Shown: one piece after another, positions 26,373-35,655 of the stretch | Numbering within the stretch: position 1 is the stretch's first letter | Layout of the letters: every line of letters starts with the position of its first letter | Assembly: GCA_965206025.1 (NCBI GenBank) | Contig: CBDBIU010000004.1 | Span: 248,001 to 312,000 of the forward strand | Length of the DNA stretch: 64,000 nt | From: G963668345 sp965206025 | Lineage (GTDB): Bacteria > Acidobacteriota > Terriglobia > Bryobacterales > UBA6623 | Direction of reading: 5' to 3' | Position numbers and translations under genes: made by a program | The notes under the pieces: generated by a model | What the model was told of the DNA's origin: nothing | The model's input: the letters and a program-made list of their open reading frames with translations, nothing else | Databases searched by the model: none

Positions 26373-26708
26373 CCGAGTTCCTGGGAATAGTACCATCAAG
26401 TGGAATCGAGGGTCCCGGGCCGTGGGGCGGGCGATCTCTCTGGTCCGAGCACGAAATCTTCACCGTTCGGCACGACGACGAGTTAGTATAGAGAACGATC
26501 GAATGGCGACGTCGCCCGATCGCGGCCGGGCGATGAACTCGTAGGGACAAGCGATTTCGCGTCCTAGCCGGCAAAGGCGGCTCGTTTTAGCGTCGCAACG
26601 CAGTTCGTCGACAAGCTCAGATTTTGCGTCACTGCCGCGCATCGAAAGACCGGCGATCCCGCCGGTCCCACCGTGGCGAGTGTCGCGATGAATGGAACAA
26701 TCTTAACC
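26373..26708. other. Intergenic region between divergent genes
   Basis: The aminotransferase and lactonase genes diverge from these 336 bases, so promoters for both should lie here. A frame continuing the lactonase upstream lacks family character, and I see no strong hexamer pair. Confidence 0.4.
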
Positions 26709-27791
26709 ATGCAACTTAGCAAAACCACTATCCCTTTCCTGCTGACAACGGCATTGCTGTTTTCATGCGGAACTCCGCAACCAGCGGAGGAAGCTGCTGC
26801 TCCGGCCGAGGCGCAAATCGTTCCGGCCGACGCCGAGTTGGAACACCTGTTCACCCGCACGGCCGACATCAAAGGAGGCCTGAGTGAAGGACCGGCCGCG
26901 GCGCCCGACGGCAGCATTTACTTTTCCGACATCCCCTTTGGAGAAGACAAAGGCATGATCCTGCGCTTCGACCCAAAGACCAGCGAAACCACCGTCTTCG
27001 CCGAAGACAGCCACAAATCGAACGGGTTGGCATTCGACGCCGACGGTCATTTGATCGCTGCCGAAGGGTCCGACTACGGCGGCCGGCGCATTTCCCGCTG
27101 GAACGTTGAAACCGGCGAGCGAACAACATTGGCGGACAACTACGAGGGCAAGAAATTCAACTCCCCCAACGACCTCGTCATCGACAGCCAGGGGCGCATC
27201 TACTTCAGCGATCCCAGATATCTGGGATCGGAGACCCGCGATCTCGACTACTTTGCCATCTTCCGGGTCGACAAGGACGGGACGGTCATCGAAGTTACGC
27301 GCGAGGTGTCCAAACCGAACGGCGTGGCTCTCAGTCCCGATGAGAAAACGCTCTACGCCGCCGACCACGATAACGGTGGCGAGAGCGTCGACGATCCGAA
27401 TGCGCCGCCCGCAACGCCCGGGCCGATGAAAATTTATGCCTTCCCGCTCGGGCCGGACGGTCTGGTGTCGGGCGAGCGCAAGACGCTAGTGGACTTTGGA
27501 GACCAATCCGGCTGCGACGGCATGACGGTAGACGAGAAAGGGAACATCTACCTAACGGCCCGTAGCGCGAAACGCCCGGGCGTAATGATCATCAACCCGG
27601 AAGGCGAAGAGGTCGGCTTCATCCCCCCGCGTTCACCCGCTCCCGGAGACGCCGGGAACGAGGCGAGCCTGCCGAGCAACGTCGAATTCGGCATCGGTGA
27701 TGAGGCGAACGTGCTCTATGTAACCGCGGGCACGGGCCTCTACCGGATCCGCCTCACCGCAAGAGGGCATCGTCCGCGGCGCGCGCGGTGA
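26709..27791 (+). CDS. SMP-30/gluconolactonase-type lipoprotein
   Basis: The 360-residue protein starts with a lipoprotein signal peptide (MQLSKTTIPFLLTTALLFSC, cysteine at residue 20) and an alanine/glutamate-rich linker. A six-bladed propeller follows, with SEGPAAAPDGSIYFSDIPFG, NSPNDLVIDSQGRIYFSDPR and PNGVALSPDEKTLYAAD, which contain the metal-binding glutamate, asparagine and aspartate of the SMP-30 family. These enzymes open sugar lactones with a divalent metal. The C-terminal segment (SNVEFGIGDEANVLYVTAGTG) closes the propeller. ATG codons at 26673 and 26688 are in frame, but 26709 gives the best signal peptide. Confidence 0.9.
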   Translation: MQLSKTTIPFLLTTALLFSCGTPQPAEEAAAPAEAQIVPADAELEHLFTRTADIKGGLSEGPAAAPDGSIYFSDIPFGEDKGMILRFDPKTSETTVFAEDSHKSNGLAFDADGHLIAAEGSDYGGRRISRWNVETGERTTLADNYEGKKFNSPNDLVIDSQGRIYFSDPRYLGSETRDLDYFAIFRVDKDGTVIEVTREVSKPNGVALSPDEKTLYAADHDNGGESVDDPNAPPATPGPMKIYAFPLGPDGLVSGERKTLVDFGDQSGCDGMTVDEKGNIYLTARSAKRPGVMIINPEGEEVGFIPPRSPAPGDAGNEASLPSNVEFGIGDEANVLYVTAGTGLYRIRLTARGHRPRRAR

Positions 27792-28160
27792 CCGGGCGGA
27801 TTAGCGAAAACTGCGCGTCGCCGGGGAAACCGGGGACAGTTTCCTATTTCGGTGGCCGGGCATGTCCATCACCCACGGGGACGCTTGACACGCCCGCTAT
27901 CCTCAGCCCGTAGCGAAGGGCTGGGCTGCTGTTTGGCCCAGACCTGCGGCCTTTGCTCGCCGCCAAGCGAAGCCCGTAGCGAGGTTCCCAAGGCTTCGAT
28001 TCCGAAACTGCCGGCGCTTTCCGCGGCGTCTTCCAGGCAACTAGTTTTTCTTCGTGGGGGTTGCAGGCGTTGGGAAGGGCTACGTCACAATCTACGTCAC
28101 AACTGGCCCCGATGAGTGAAGACAAAGGGGGATGCCCGTGGCGAGAACGTGGACGCGCCA
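27792..28160. other. Intergenic region with short hairpin repeats
   Basis: Two converging genes end here. A stem CAGCCC/GGGCTG lies at 27905-27924, and the motif AGCCCGTAGCGA recurs at 27906 and about 27971. These may be small extragenic repeats or a terminator without T-run. No gene is recognised in the 369 bases. Confidence 0.4.
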
Positions 28161-29081
28161 TTACGCATCGTACAATTCCGCCGGCGTATCCTGCAAAATG
28201 GCGTCGAGGCGGCGAATTTCATCATCGCTCAGCGCGACATCGACGGCGCCAAGATGCTCCTCGATCTGTTCCACCGTTTTCGCTCCGACAAGCACACAGC
28301 TAACGGCATTCAGCCGCAGGACCCAGGCAATGGACAATTGAATAAGGGTGACGCCTTTGTCCGACGCCAGTTGACTCAGTTGGTCGGCGACGGCAAGATA
28401 GCGCGCGAACGTCTCTCCCTGGAACCGTCGCAATCGAGACCGCTCGTCGTCTGGTGCGAATTGATGGCCGGCTCGGTATCGCCCGGTGAGCAATCCCTTT
28501 GCGAGCGGACTGTGAACAAGAACACCGATGCGGTTTTTTTCGCAGTAGGGAATTACGCCGTACTCCGCGGGTCGGTAGAACATGCTGTAGCGGGGTTGGC
28601 AAGTATGAAAGGGAGATCCTTGCCATGCCTGCCGCATGTGATCAACGTGGTAGTTGGACACTCCGATGTAGCGCGTCTTGCCCGCCTCGCGCAACCGCGC
28701 CATGATTTCCATTGTCTCGTCGAAAGGAAAGTTCGGATCGGGGTGATGCACCTGGTAGAGGTCGACGTAGTCAACGTCCAATTCACGCAGGCTGGTTTCG
28801 AGCGTCGCGTTGATTGCGGCAGGCGTATAATCGCCGATGACCTTGGTGGCCAAAAAACAACGATCGCGGTAACCGTCCTTGAGAGCTTTGCCCAAACGCC
28901 GCTCGCTTTCGAGGTAAACGCGGGCCGTATCGATCAGGTTGATGCCGTGATCGATGGCTCTACGGGCAACAGCAACGGCCGTCTTGTCATCCATCCGTCC
29001 CATAGCGCCGCCGAGCGGCCATGCGCCCAGACCAAGCACGGAGACTTTAGTCCCATCGCGAATCAGCCGGCGGTATTTCAT
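28161..29081 (-). CDS. Aldo/keto reductase
   Basis: The 306-residue protein has the AKR catalytic tetrad in its expected order: D in INLIDTARVY, Y in the same segment, K in FLATKVIGDY and H in YQVHHPDPNF. The NADP-binding C-terminal part (VGAKTVEQIEEHLGAVDVAL) is present. Family members reduce aldehydes or sugars, or dehydrate sugar acids. Its neighbours on the same strand (amidohydrolase remnant, Gfo/Idh oxidoreductase) suggest a sugar or sugar-acid catabolic group. The ATG at 29081 is the family's usual start MKYRRLIRDG. Confidence 0.92.
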   Translation of the reverse strand: MKYRRLIRDGTKVSVLGLGAWPLGGAMGRMDDKTAVAVARRAIDHGINLIDTARVYLESERRLGKALKDGYRDRCFLATKVIGDYTPAAINATLETSLRELDVDYVDLYQVHHPDPNFPFDETMEIMARLREAGKTRYIGVSNYHVDHMRQAWQGSPFHTCQPRYSMFYRPAEYGVIPYCEKNRIGVLVHSPLAKGLLTGRYRAGHQFAPDDERSRLRRFQGETFARYLAVADQLSQLASDKGVTLIQLSIAWVLRLNAVSCVLVGAKTVEQIEEHLGAVDVALSDDEIRRLDAILQDTPAELYDA

Positions 29082-29101
29082 GTCTGTCCGTTGCTGACGC
29101 T

Positions 29102-29691
29102 TTAATGCTGCGGGCTAATGAAATACTCCATATCAGCAAGCCCGTAGAAGTTTTGGGCGTTACGACCGAAAATCTTGGCGAATACTTCAGGGGAGATGGG
29201 ACGCAGCGCCTGAACCAAGACCTCATAGGCGTCGACGTAGGTTCCGGCCGACAGGCAGGCCGGCCAGTCACTGCCGAACATGACGCGATCGTGACCGAAC
29301 AATTCGACCGCGGTCTCGACCAAGGGCTTGAAATCCGCCGGCTTCCACTGGCCGGCCGGCGCCTCGGTAATGATTCCCGACAGCTTGCAATAGATGGACG
29401 GAACGCGCGCAACGGCCGCCAAATCTCCGGACCATTGTTTCATCGTCGCGGACTCGCGCGACGGTTTGGCCAGGTGGTCCACGACCATGCCAAGTCGGGC
29501 ACGCGGTCGGCCAACGCGACTGCATGTTTCAAGTGGCGTGGCCGGACCAGCAGGTCGTAGGTTAGACCTCGTCGGGATACATCGCGCAAACCACGGATCA
29601 CATCCTCGCGAACGAGCCAATCCGGATCGGCCTCGGCTTCAACCGGATGACTCACTCCCCGCAGTCTGGAATCGGTCGGTGCTTCCGTCAT
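29102..29691 (-). pseudogene. Amidohydrolase (TIM-barrel metal hydrolase), truncated and frameshifted
   Basis: The C-terminal frame (about 29490 to 29102) encodes VVDHLAKPSRESATMKQWSG, then YCKLSGIITEA and DRVMFGSDWPACLSAGTYVD, typical of amidohydrolase-2 lactonase-like enzymes. The preceding part, GVSHPVEAEADPDWLVREDV to VALADRVPDLA, is in another frame (29691-29440), so a frameshift lies near 29485. The first ~90 residues with the HxH metal site are missing upstream of 29691. Both faults make it non-functional. It lies 20 bases before the aldo/keto reductase gene. Confidence 0.82.
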
Positions 29692-29954
29692 CGAGTGTTG
29701 CCGAGAAGAGCTTAAGTATCTACCATTGCAATCACTTACAGTCGATTTTGCCGTTAGCAGCTTTAGCCATTGCGAAAACTAGGGATAAGTGCTTTCGTCA
29801 GAAGGTGATGCGGCCGAGTCAGCAACAGTTAATAGCGGAAGCACCAAAATATTTGGAATTTGGGGGCCGGCAGCAGATCTACCTTATTATCAACATGTTG
29901 CACCATGCACAACGATTTCTGAGTACAGAATCCTCAGACTTGGCGGGCTAGAAT
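29692..29954. other. A+T-rich insertion-like stretch
   Basis: These 263 bases are richer in A and T than the neighbourhood and lie where the amidohydrolase N-terminus should be. A plus-strand frame of about 47 codons (29807-29950; RPSQQQLIAEAPKYLEF) ends in GGCGGGCTAG, the terminal string of the ~200-bp repeats. The stretch may be a remnant of a mobile element. Confidence 0.35.
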
Positions 29955-30971
29955 CTAAAGCGCCACCGGCTCGCCGCGCATTTCGCGCGACGCCCACATG
30001 GCCATGGTCATTCTTGTTGCCAGCGCTGATTCTTCGGGACGGCAATCCGCGGGCGGCTGTCCGCGCTCGCAGGCATCCACGAAGGCCCCGAGTTCGGCCT
30101 GGAATCCCTCCGTCGGAGGGAGTTCGATGGTCTCCGAGCCGCCGTCGGCGTGGTAGAGCGCCAATGGCCGGGAGGCCGAGTTGAACTCGAGCACCCCAGC
30201 GTCGCAAGCGATCGAAAAGGCCATCGAAAACGGATACCCACCGGGATGCCAGCCCCCCGAGACGGTTACCGGCGCGTCGTTCTCGTAGTGCAGCCGAGCC
30301 TCGGCCACGTCGATCCCTTTGTCGATGGCCTCGACGCCGACGGCGCTGATCGATCGCGGGCGTCCGAAAAGCTGCAAGCAGTAGTCAAAGTCGTGGATCA
30401 GCAGGTCAAAAACGCCGCCGCCGCTGTTGGCGGGATCGTGCATCCACTTGCTCCAGCTCGGCACGGCACACTTGCGTGACAGAGAAGCGGCTCGAACGGC
30501 GCCGAGCTTGCCCGAGCGGACGATTCCTCTCGTGGCCACGTACTCCGGCCAGTAGCGGATCACCTGCGCCACCATGAGGACGCGCCTGTTCTTGTAGGCC
30601 GCCGATATCATGGCGTCACACTCGTCGCCGGTTAGGCCCATGGGCTTTTCGACCAGCACGTGCTTTCCGGCGGCTAACGCCGCTTGCGCGAGCGGGGCGT
30701 GCAAGAAGGTAGGCACGCATAGGTCAACGGCGTCGATCGTCGGGTCGGCGAAAGCTTCTTCGGCTCGGGCGTAGCGGGCGATTTGGCCGAAATCCATCGC
30801 CTCCGTCGCCGGGCTGCTGAACTCCAGGTTGCCGCCAATGGCGCTAAGATCACCGGACCGCTTCTTGGGATCACCGCTGACCACGGCGGCGATCTCCGCA
30901 AGGCCACCCTTCTGGTAGGCGATCAGGTGGGTAGCGCCCATGTAGCCCAGCCCAACGACGGCAACTCTCAC
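29955..30971 (-). CDS. Gfo/Idh/MocA-family NAD(P)-dependent oxidoreductase
   Basis: The 338-residue protein begins VRVAVVGLGYMGATHLIAYQ, with the GxGxxG dinucleotide motif, and carries the family's HVLVEKPMGLTGDECDAMI (EKP motif with the catalytic lysine) and the substrate-domain segment GGVFDLLIHDFDYCLQLFG. These enzymes oxidise sugars, inositols or sugar derivatives. The GTG at 30971 is the start: it lies three bases after AAGGAGGTC, and the ATG at 30998 lies upstream of that site. It precedes the amidohydrolase and reductase on the same strand. Confidence 0.9.
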   Translation of the reverse strand: MRVAVVGLGYMGATHLIAYQKGGLAEIAAVVSGDPKKRSGDLSAIGGNLEFSSPATEAMDFGQIARYARAEEAFADPTIDAVDLCVPTFLHAPLAQAALAAGKHVLVEKPMGLTGDECDAMISAAYKNRRVLMVAQVIRYWPEYVATRGIVRSGKLGAVRAASLSRKCAVPSWSKWMHDPANSGGGVFDLLIHDFDYCLQLFGRPRSISAVGVEAIDKGIDVAEARLHYENDAPVTVSGGWHPGGYPFSMAFSIACDAGVLEFNSASRPLALYHADGGSETIELPPTEGFQAELGAFVDACERGQPPADCRPEESALATRMTMAMWASREMRGEPVAL

Positions 30972-31019
30972 AGCGACCTCCTTAGGTCTATACCCCAAAA
31001 AGCCATCGGCGGATCCAAG

Positions 31020-31802
31020 CTAGCGCACCACGAACCAGTCGTTGAGCAGGTTTTCTTTGTTATAAGACAATTCATTCTCGGTACCGTAGCGAACCACGCT
31101 TCGCCCCGCCGCCGCGGCGACGGCGTGGGCCGCGGCCGTATCCCATTCCATGGTCGGCCCCAGCCGCGGGTAGATGTCAGCGCTACCCTCGGCCACCATG
31201 CAAATTTTCAGCGAGCTGCCCATGGCCACGAACTCGACCTTTGTGTATTTTCGGCGCTGCTCGGCCACGAAGGCATCCATTTCCGGGGTGGGATGCGACA
31301 AGCTCCCCGCGATCACCAGGCGGCTGGGATCCCGCGGCTGATTCGCTGTCAAGGGAACCGGCCCTGCCTTACCCTCGACTTTGAACGCACCTTCGCCAAC
31401 CTTGCCGTAATAGAGCAAATCAAACGCCGGGGCATAAACTACACCGGCGGTGGGCCGCGTCCCTCGAATCAGCCCGATATTGACCGTGAACTGGCCGTTG
31501 CGCTTGACGAACTCCTTGGTTCCGTCCAGCGGATCGACCAACCAGAAAAGGTCCCAGCTCTTGCGAGCCTCATAGGCTGTGTGTTCGGCACTTTCTTCGG
31601 AAAGGATCGGAACTTCGGGGTAGCGCTCCTTCAGCCGCTGTGTGATGGTTTGGTGGGAGCGCAGGTCGGCTTCGGTCAGAGGCGATGCATCGCTTTTGCG
31701 GGTCACTTCGAAATCGGTTTCGTACACCTCCAGAATGGCTGTCCCGGCCTCGCGGGCCATGGCAACCAGGCACTCCATGTCGGGGAACTCCGGGTCGCTC
31801 AT
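31020..31802 (-). CDS. cysQ: 3'(2'),5'-bisphosphate nucleotidase CysQ
   Basis: CysQ removes the 3'-phosphate from PAP, a by-product of sulfate assimilation. The 260-residue protein has the inositol-phosphatase metal site: PILSEESAE (residues ~66-73), WLVDPLDGTKEF (87-98), and TMEWDTAAAHAV near the end. The KEF ending of the DGT motif is typical of CysQ rather than inositol monophosphatase. The gene is complete. It ends 48 bases before the Gfo/Idh start, on the same strand. Confidence 0.92.
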   Translation of the reverse strand: MSDPEFPDMECLVAMAREAGTAILEVYETDFEVTRKSDASPLTEADLRSHQTITQRLKERYPEVPILSEESAEHTAYEARKSWDLFWLVDPLDGTKEFVKRNGQFTVNIGLIRGTRPTAGVVYAPAFDLLYYGKVGEGAFKVEGKAGPVPLTANQPRDPSRLVIAGSLSHPTPEMDAFVAEQRRKYTKVEFVAMGSSLKICMVAEGSADIYPRLGPTMEWDTAAAHAVAAAAGRSVVRYGTENELSYNKENLLNDWFVVR

Positions 31803-31811
31803 GGGTTGGGT

Positions 31812-32037
31812 CTAGCCCGCATTTCTCACCACCTGACGGTCGAAGCACGCAATAGGCCCGCCATTACCGCGTTGCGCTTGCTCGCCGTGCTCAACGTAGG
31901 GTTCAAGTACGCCCGCATTATTCAAGAAATCCGGCGCCGAGCGTCGCGCGCCTTGTACTGACGGGCCTCTCACGCACTTCGCCTCGCCACGTGGTGAGAA
32001 AAGCGGTCTTGGTCGGACGGCTCGAAATGCGGGCTAG
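31812..32037. repeat. ~226-bp repeat with CTAGCCCGC ends, copy A
   Basis: The left end reads CTAGCCCGCATTTCTCACCA and the right end, inverted, begins with CTAGCCCGCATTTCG. It contains a 26-base extra segment near the right end compared with copy B, whose end matches CCCGCTTTTCTCACCACG. The inner part encodes a fragment (EARNRPAITALRLLAVLNVG) conserved with copy B. The right end supplies the stop codon of pyrE (CTA at 32034-32036). The ends resemble those of the IS1380 element at 6487. Confidence 0.8.
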
Positions 32038-32729
32038 CCGAACCGCTTGGACCGAATGTGCTCGAGAGCTGCGCGGGCCGTATCGGGGTCCAATTTACCG
32101 CGGGAAGCAAAGTAGTCAATCAGCTCGGAAATCCCGTAGAGGCTATACAGCGGGCAGCCTATTTCTTCCAGGACTTTCTCGCCCCCCTGCTCGCGATCGA
32201 CCACCACGAGAACTCGCTTCACCTCGAGGCCGTCTTTCTTGAGCTCCTCGATGGCCCAAACTTTGCTTCGGCCCGAGGCCATCACGTCGTCGATCAGAGT
32301 GATTTCGCGCGCTTTCTGGATCGACCCCATATAGGCGCTCACGCCGGAGCGTCCCCCGGGGTAAGCCGCCGGCTTTTTCCTCATTTGCCCGTAAACCAAG
32401 GGGGACGACCGCGCCCGAGAAGCAAGCGCTGTTGCGAGAGCCAGAGGGGTCGCCGTGTCGGGAATACCGATAACTTGTTGCGGTTTGGAATCCGATCCCC
32501 CCTCGGCGGCAATGATCGAGGTCAGCCTTTCGTGCAACGCTTGGCCGAGAGCGGCCAGGGCCGTCAGGTCGTCGTAGAGCTTATGCCTGAGGTCGATGAA
32601 GACAGGCGTGGCCAGCCCATATTCCTGCCGGACGCGCTCACCGAACAGGACCAGACCTTTCTCCCAAAAGCTCTCCAGTAACTCGTCCGGTATTGCGTCA
32701 CGTTCCGCGATCATCCGTGGGTCGGCCAT
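32034..32729 (-). CDS. pyrE: Orotate phosphoribosyltransferase
   Basis: PyrE joins orotate to PRPP in pyrimidine synthesis. The 231-residue protein has the PRPP motif ITLIDDVMASGRS (residues 143-155), a VFIDLRHKLY start region and VVDREQGGEKVLEEIG with the flexible-loop/DREQGG signature. It appears intact, although its stop codon TAG is formed by the end of the adjacent 226-bp repeat, so the original C-terminus may have been longer by a few residues. It lies between the acyl-CoA synthetase and cysQ on the same strand. Confidence 0.93.
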   Translation of the reverse strand: MADPRMIAERDAIPDELLESFWEKGLVLFGERVRQEYGLATPVFIDLRHKLYDDLTALAALGQALHERLTSIIAAEGGSDSKPQQVIGIPDTATPLALATALASRARSSPLVYGQMRKKPAAYPGGRSGVSAYMGSIQKAREITLIDDVMASGRSKVWAIEELKKDGLEVKRVLVVVDREQGGEKVLEEIGCPLYSLYGISELIDYFASRGKLDPDTARAALEHIRSKRFG

Positions 32730-32814
32730 GTCGGTTTCTTTTCGCTCTCCGGCGTCGGCAGGGCTCGAGCAAGCGCTAATTCATCATTATAAGCGGGGCC
32801 TCGGTGCGACTATC

Positions 32815-34434
32815 CTATCCGCTTCCGTGAACGCCCTTCCCCTTATCCTCCCAGTAGGGTTCGCGAAGCACGCGCTTGAGGATTTTCCCTGTCGCACCCC
32901 TCGGCAACTCATCACGAAATTCAACGCTCTTGGGAACCTTGAAGCCGGCCAAATGTTCGCGAGCGTGCTCTTGAACATCGTCCTCGCTTGTGGTCAAGCC
33001 GGGCTTAACCACAACGAAAGCCTTGACGACCTCGCCCCACTTCTCGTCGGGAACTCCCACGACCGCCGCCTCGTAAACAGCCGGGTGCGAGGCAATGATG
33101 TTTTCCACCTCGACCGAGGAGATGTTTTCACCGCCGCTGATGATAATGTCCTTCTTGCGGTCAACGATGAGCAGATAGTTATGCTCATCCCACCAAGCCA
33201 TGTCACCGGTGTGGAGCCAGTTATCCACGACAGCCTCCGCGCTAGCCTGCGGCTCGCTCCAGTAACCGTCCATGACGACGTCGCCGCGGATCATGATTTC
33301 GCCGATCGTCTTCGCATCCTTGCTGACTGCGGCGCCATCGTGTCCCACTACCTTCACTTGCGAACCGGGAAGAGCATAGCCGGTCATCGCCTGACGGCGG
33401 GTCCTTTCCTCATCGGAGACTTCTCCCAACGTTTCTTTCAAATGGGCCATGGTGACGACCGGCGACGTTTCGGTTAGCCCGTAGCCCGCCAAGACGCGGC
33501 AACCGAGCTGCTCCTCCAACTGCCGAGTCAGCCCCGGCGACGATGGGGCGCCGCCGATCATGACCTCTTCGAGACTACTGAGGTCGTACTGAGCGAGTTC
33601 AGGAAAGCTCAGCAGCATGTTGGCCATGGTCGGCACCATCGAGAATGCCGTCACCCCCTCTTGCTCGATCAGATTGCACGCCGTAGCCGGATCGAACCGC
33701 TTGAGCATAACGTGCCGACCGCCCATGAAGGTGACCGTGTGAGGGCGGCCCCACCCGTTGGCGTGGAACAGCGGAATCGCGTGCATTTCCACGCCGCGGT
33801 CGGCGGCATTTCGCCGGCCTCGCCGGCCGGTCCCCAGCGCCGTGTAGAGACCGTGCAGATAGAGCGTGCGGTGAGACAGCATCACGCCTTTGGGCCGGCC
33901 CGTGCTGCCGCTGGTGTAAAACAGCTCGGCCACCGCGTTCTCGTCGTAGGTGGTGAAGTCGGGCGGTTGGGGATCGGCTGATGCGATCAACTCTTCGTAC
34001 TTCCGCGGATCGACCCAATCAGGCAGCTCCTCGTGCGGCCTGAGACTGATCCAGAGTATGCCCGGCAATTTCGCGTGCAAGCCGGCCGCCAGCGGCAGCA
34101 ACTCCGGGTCGAACAAAACTAACTTCGTCCCTGAATGCTCAAGGATGTAGGCTTGCTCTTCCGTCGACAGCCGAACGTTGAGCGACAACAAAATCGCACG
34201 GGCGATCGGCACGCCGTAATAGGCTTCAAGCAGTTGGTGACAGTTGAGGCTCAAGGTGGCGACACGATCCCCAGCCTTAACACCCAATCCTCCAAGTGCC
34301 TCCGCCAGCCGGCTTGAGCGGTCCAGCAACTCGGTGTAGGTCAGTCTTCGGTCCCCGTCGACGACGCCGACCTTGGAACCATACTCGTCAGCGGCCCACA
34401 ACAAAAACCGGATCGGTGTGAGGGAAAGATTCAT
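32815..34434 (-). CDS. Acyl-CoA synthetase (AMP-forming)
   Basis: The 539-residue protein is an ANL-family ligase. The P-loop-like motif is LFYTSGSTGRPKGVMLSHRT (residues 171-190). Later parts include VMIGGAPSSPGLTRQLEEQ, LAGYGLTETSPVVTMAHL, the hinge WLHTGDMAWWDEHNYLLIVD and, near the C-terminus, the catalytic lysine in RGATGKILKRVL. It activates a fatty acid or short/medium-chain acid; the substrate is not predictable. The start is an ATG at 34434, facing the divergent TPR-TonB gene 142 bases away. Confidence 0.93.
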   Translation of the reverse strand: MNLSLTPIRFLLWAADEYGSKVGVVDGDRRLTYTELLDRSSRLAEALGGLGVKAGDRVATLSLNCHQLLEAYYGVPIARAILLSLNVRLSTEEQAYILEHSGTKLVLFDPELLPLAAGLHAKLPGILWISLRPHEELPDWVDPRKYEELIASADPQPPDFTTYDENAVAELFYTSGSTGRPKGVMLSHRTLYLHGLYTALGTGRRGRRNAADRGVEMHAIPLFHANGWGRPHTVTFMGGRHVMLKRFDPATACNLIEQEGVTAFSMVPTMANMLLSFPELAQYDLSSLEEVMIGGAPSSPGLTRQLEEQLGCRVLAGYGLTETSPVVTMAHLKETLGEVSDEERTRRQAMTGYALPGSQVKVVGHDGAAVSKDAKTIGEIMIRGDVVMDGYWSEPQASAEAVVDNWLHTGDMAWWDEHNYLLIVDRKKDIIISGGENISSVEVENIIASHPAVYEAAVVGVPDEKWGEVVKAFVVVKPGLTTSEDDVQEHAREHLAGFKVPKSVEFRDELPRGATGKILKRVLREPYWEDKGKGVHGSG

Positions 34435-34576
34435 GGTTACGTCGCGGCCTAATGACTGATTAGTGAATCAGATTGGTCCTCGCTTGTCCACCCCCGCGGG
34501 CCGAGCAGTTGCCCGATTCGAGCCTGCTAGACTGAAGTTACTTTGGGGGAGGCCTGGTTACGGTCCAGCGCTGCGG

Positions 34577-35602
34577 ATGACGGTCTCGGCAACGAAAATC
34601 AGCCTCTATATCGGCACGGCGGCTGTGGTTATCTACAGCGCCGCGGCGCGCCTGGACGCGCAGGCTCCGGGCTGGGAACAGACCATCGCCGTCGGAGAGC
34701 TGGCTCTTGAGGAGCGTGACTTCGAGCGGGCCCAGGCACGGTTCGAGTCCGCGCTGAAACAGGCGAAAGCGCTCGGCCCGGACAATCTCCAAACGGCTGA
34801 GACGTTGATGCGCATGTCCCGGCTTTATCGCCTGCAAGGCGATTACGCCAAGCCGGAATTGCTCTATGAGGAAGGGCTTGGAGTCGCCCGCCGGGCGCTG
34901 GGCCTCAAGCACCCCGATTACGCGGGTTACCTCAACGAAGCCGGCCGCTACTACCATGCCCGCCGCAAGTACGAGCGCAGCGAAGACTATTACGTCAAGG
35001 CCTTCGCCATCCGCGTCGAAAAGTTTGGGCGCGAGCACCCTCTGGTGGCGGAAAGCATCAGCAACTTGGCCGTTCTCTACGAGAATCTAGGACAGCTTGC
35101 GCGGGCGGAAGTCTATCACCAGCACGCGCTTGAGATCCGCGAGAAAGCTCTAGGAAGGGACCACCTCGACACAATCACCACACTGGAGCATTTCTCCCGC
35201 CTGTTGCAGAAAATGCAACGCAGCGTCGAGGCGAAAATGATGGAAGATCGCGCCCGCGCCGTGCGGGAGAAACGAGTTCTTGCGTTCGGTCCCCCGAGTG
35301 CGGACGTTGGCGAGGTCTACTCTGGCCGAGAAGTCCGCAAACAGCCAAGGCTGACGGACAAAACTGAGCCCGAATATACCGACGAGGCTCGCATCGCCCG
35401 TCAGGAAGGAACCGTCGTTTTACAGGTTGCCATCACTGACGACGGGCGGGCGCGAAACTTCCGCCTGCTGCGCAGTCTCGGTCTGGGGCTGGACGAAAAG
35501 GCCGTCGAAGCCGTCCGCCAGTGGACGTTCAACCCGGCGCGCAAGGACGGAAAGAAAGTCACCGTCGTCGCCAACATCGAGATCAACTTCCGGCTGCTGT
35601 AA
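34577..35602 (+). CDS. Secreted TPR protein with TonB-type C-terminal domain
   Basis: From the ATG at 34577 the 341-residue protein has a signal peptide (ISLYIGTAAVVIYSAAARLD), then about five TPR-like repeats with the tetratricopeptide pattern of kinesin-light-chain type (LGVARRALGLKHPDYAGYLN, IRVEKFGREHPLVAESISNL). The C-terminal ~85 residues form a TonB domain: EPEYTDEARIARQEGTVVLQ and AVEAVRQWTFNPARKDGKKV. Such fusions are frequent in Acidobacteriota and probably bind envelope proteins. An ATG at 34463 is in frame but lacks a signal peptide. Confidence 0.88.
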   Translation: MTVSATKISLYIGTAAVVIYSAAARLDAQAPGWEQTIAVGELALEERDFERAQARFESALKQAKALGPDNLQTAETLMRMSRLYRLQGDYAKPELLYEEGLGVARRALGLKHPDYAGYLNEAGRYYHARRKYERSEDYYVKAFAIRVEKFGREHPLVAESISNLAVLYENLGQLARAEVYHQHALEIREKALGRDHLDTITTLEHFSRLLQKMQRSVEAKMMEDRARAVREKRVLAFGPPSADVGEVYSGREVRKQPRLTDKTEPEYTDEARIARQEGTVVLQVAITDDGRARNFRLLRSLGLGLDEKAVEAVRQWTFNPARKDGKKVTVVANIEINFRLL

Positions 35603-35655
35603 GAGGCCGGGCCGGTTCGCCAACGGCATACCGCGTGACTTTGGGCAGGTGGCGG

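Noticed and set aside
30783..31961. A 392-codon open frame on the plus strand
   Set aside because: It lies antisense to the Gfo/Idh and cysQ genes; only its end inside the 226-bp repeat is repeated elsewhere.
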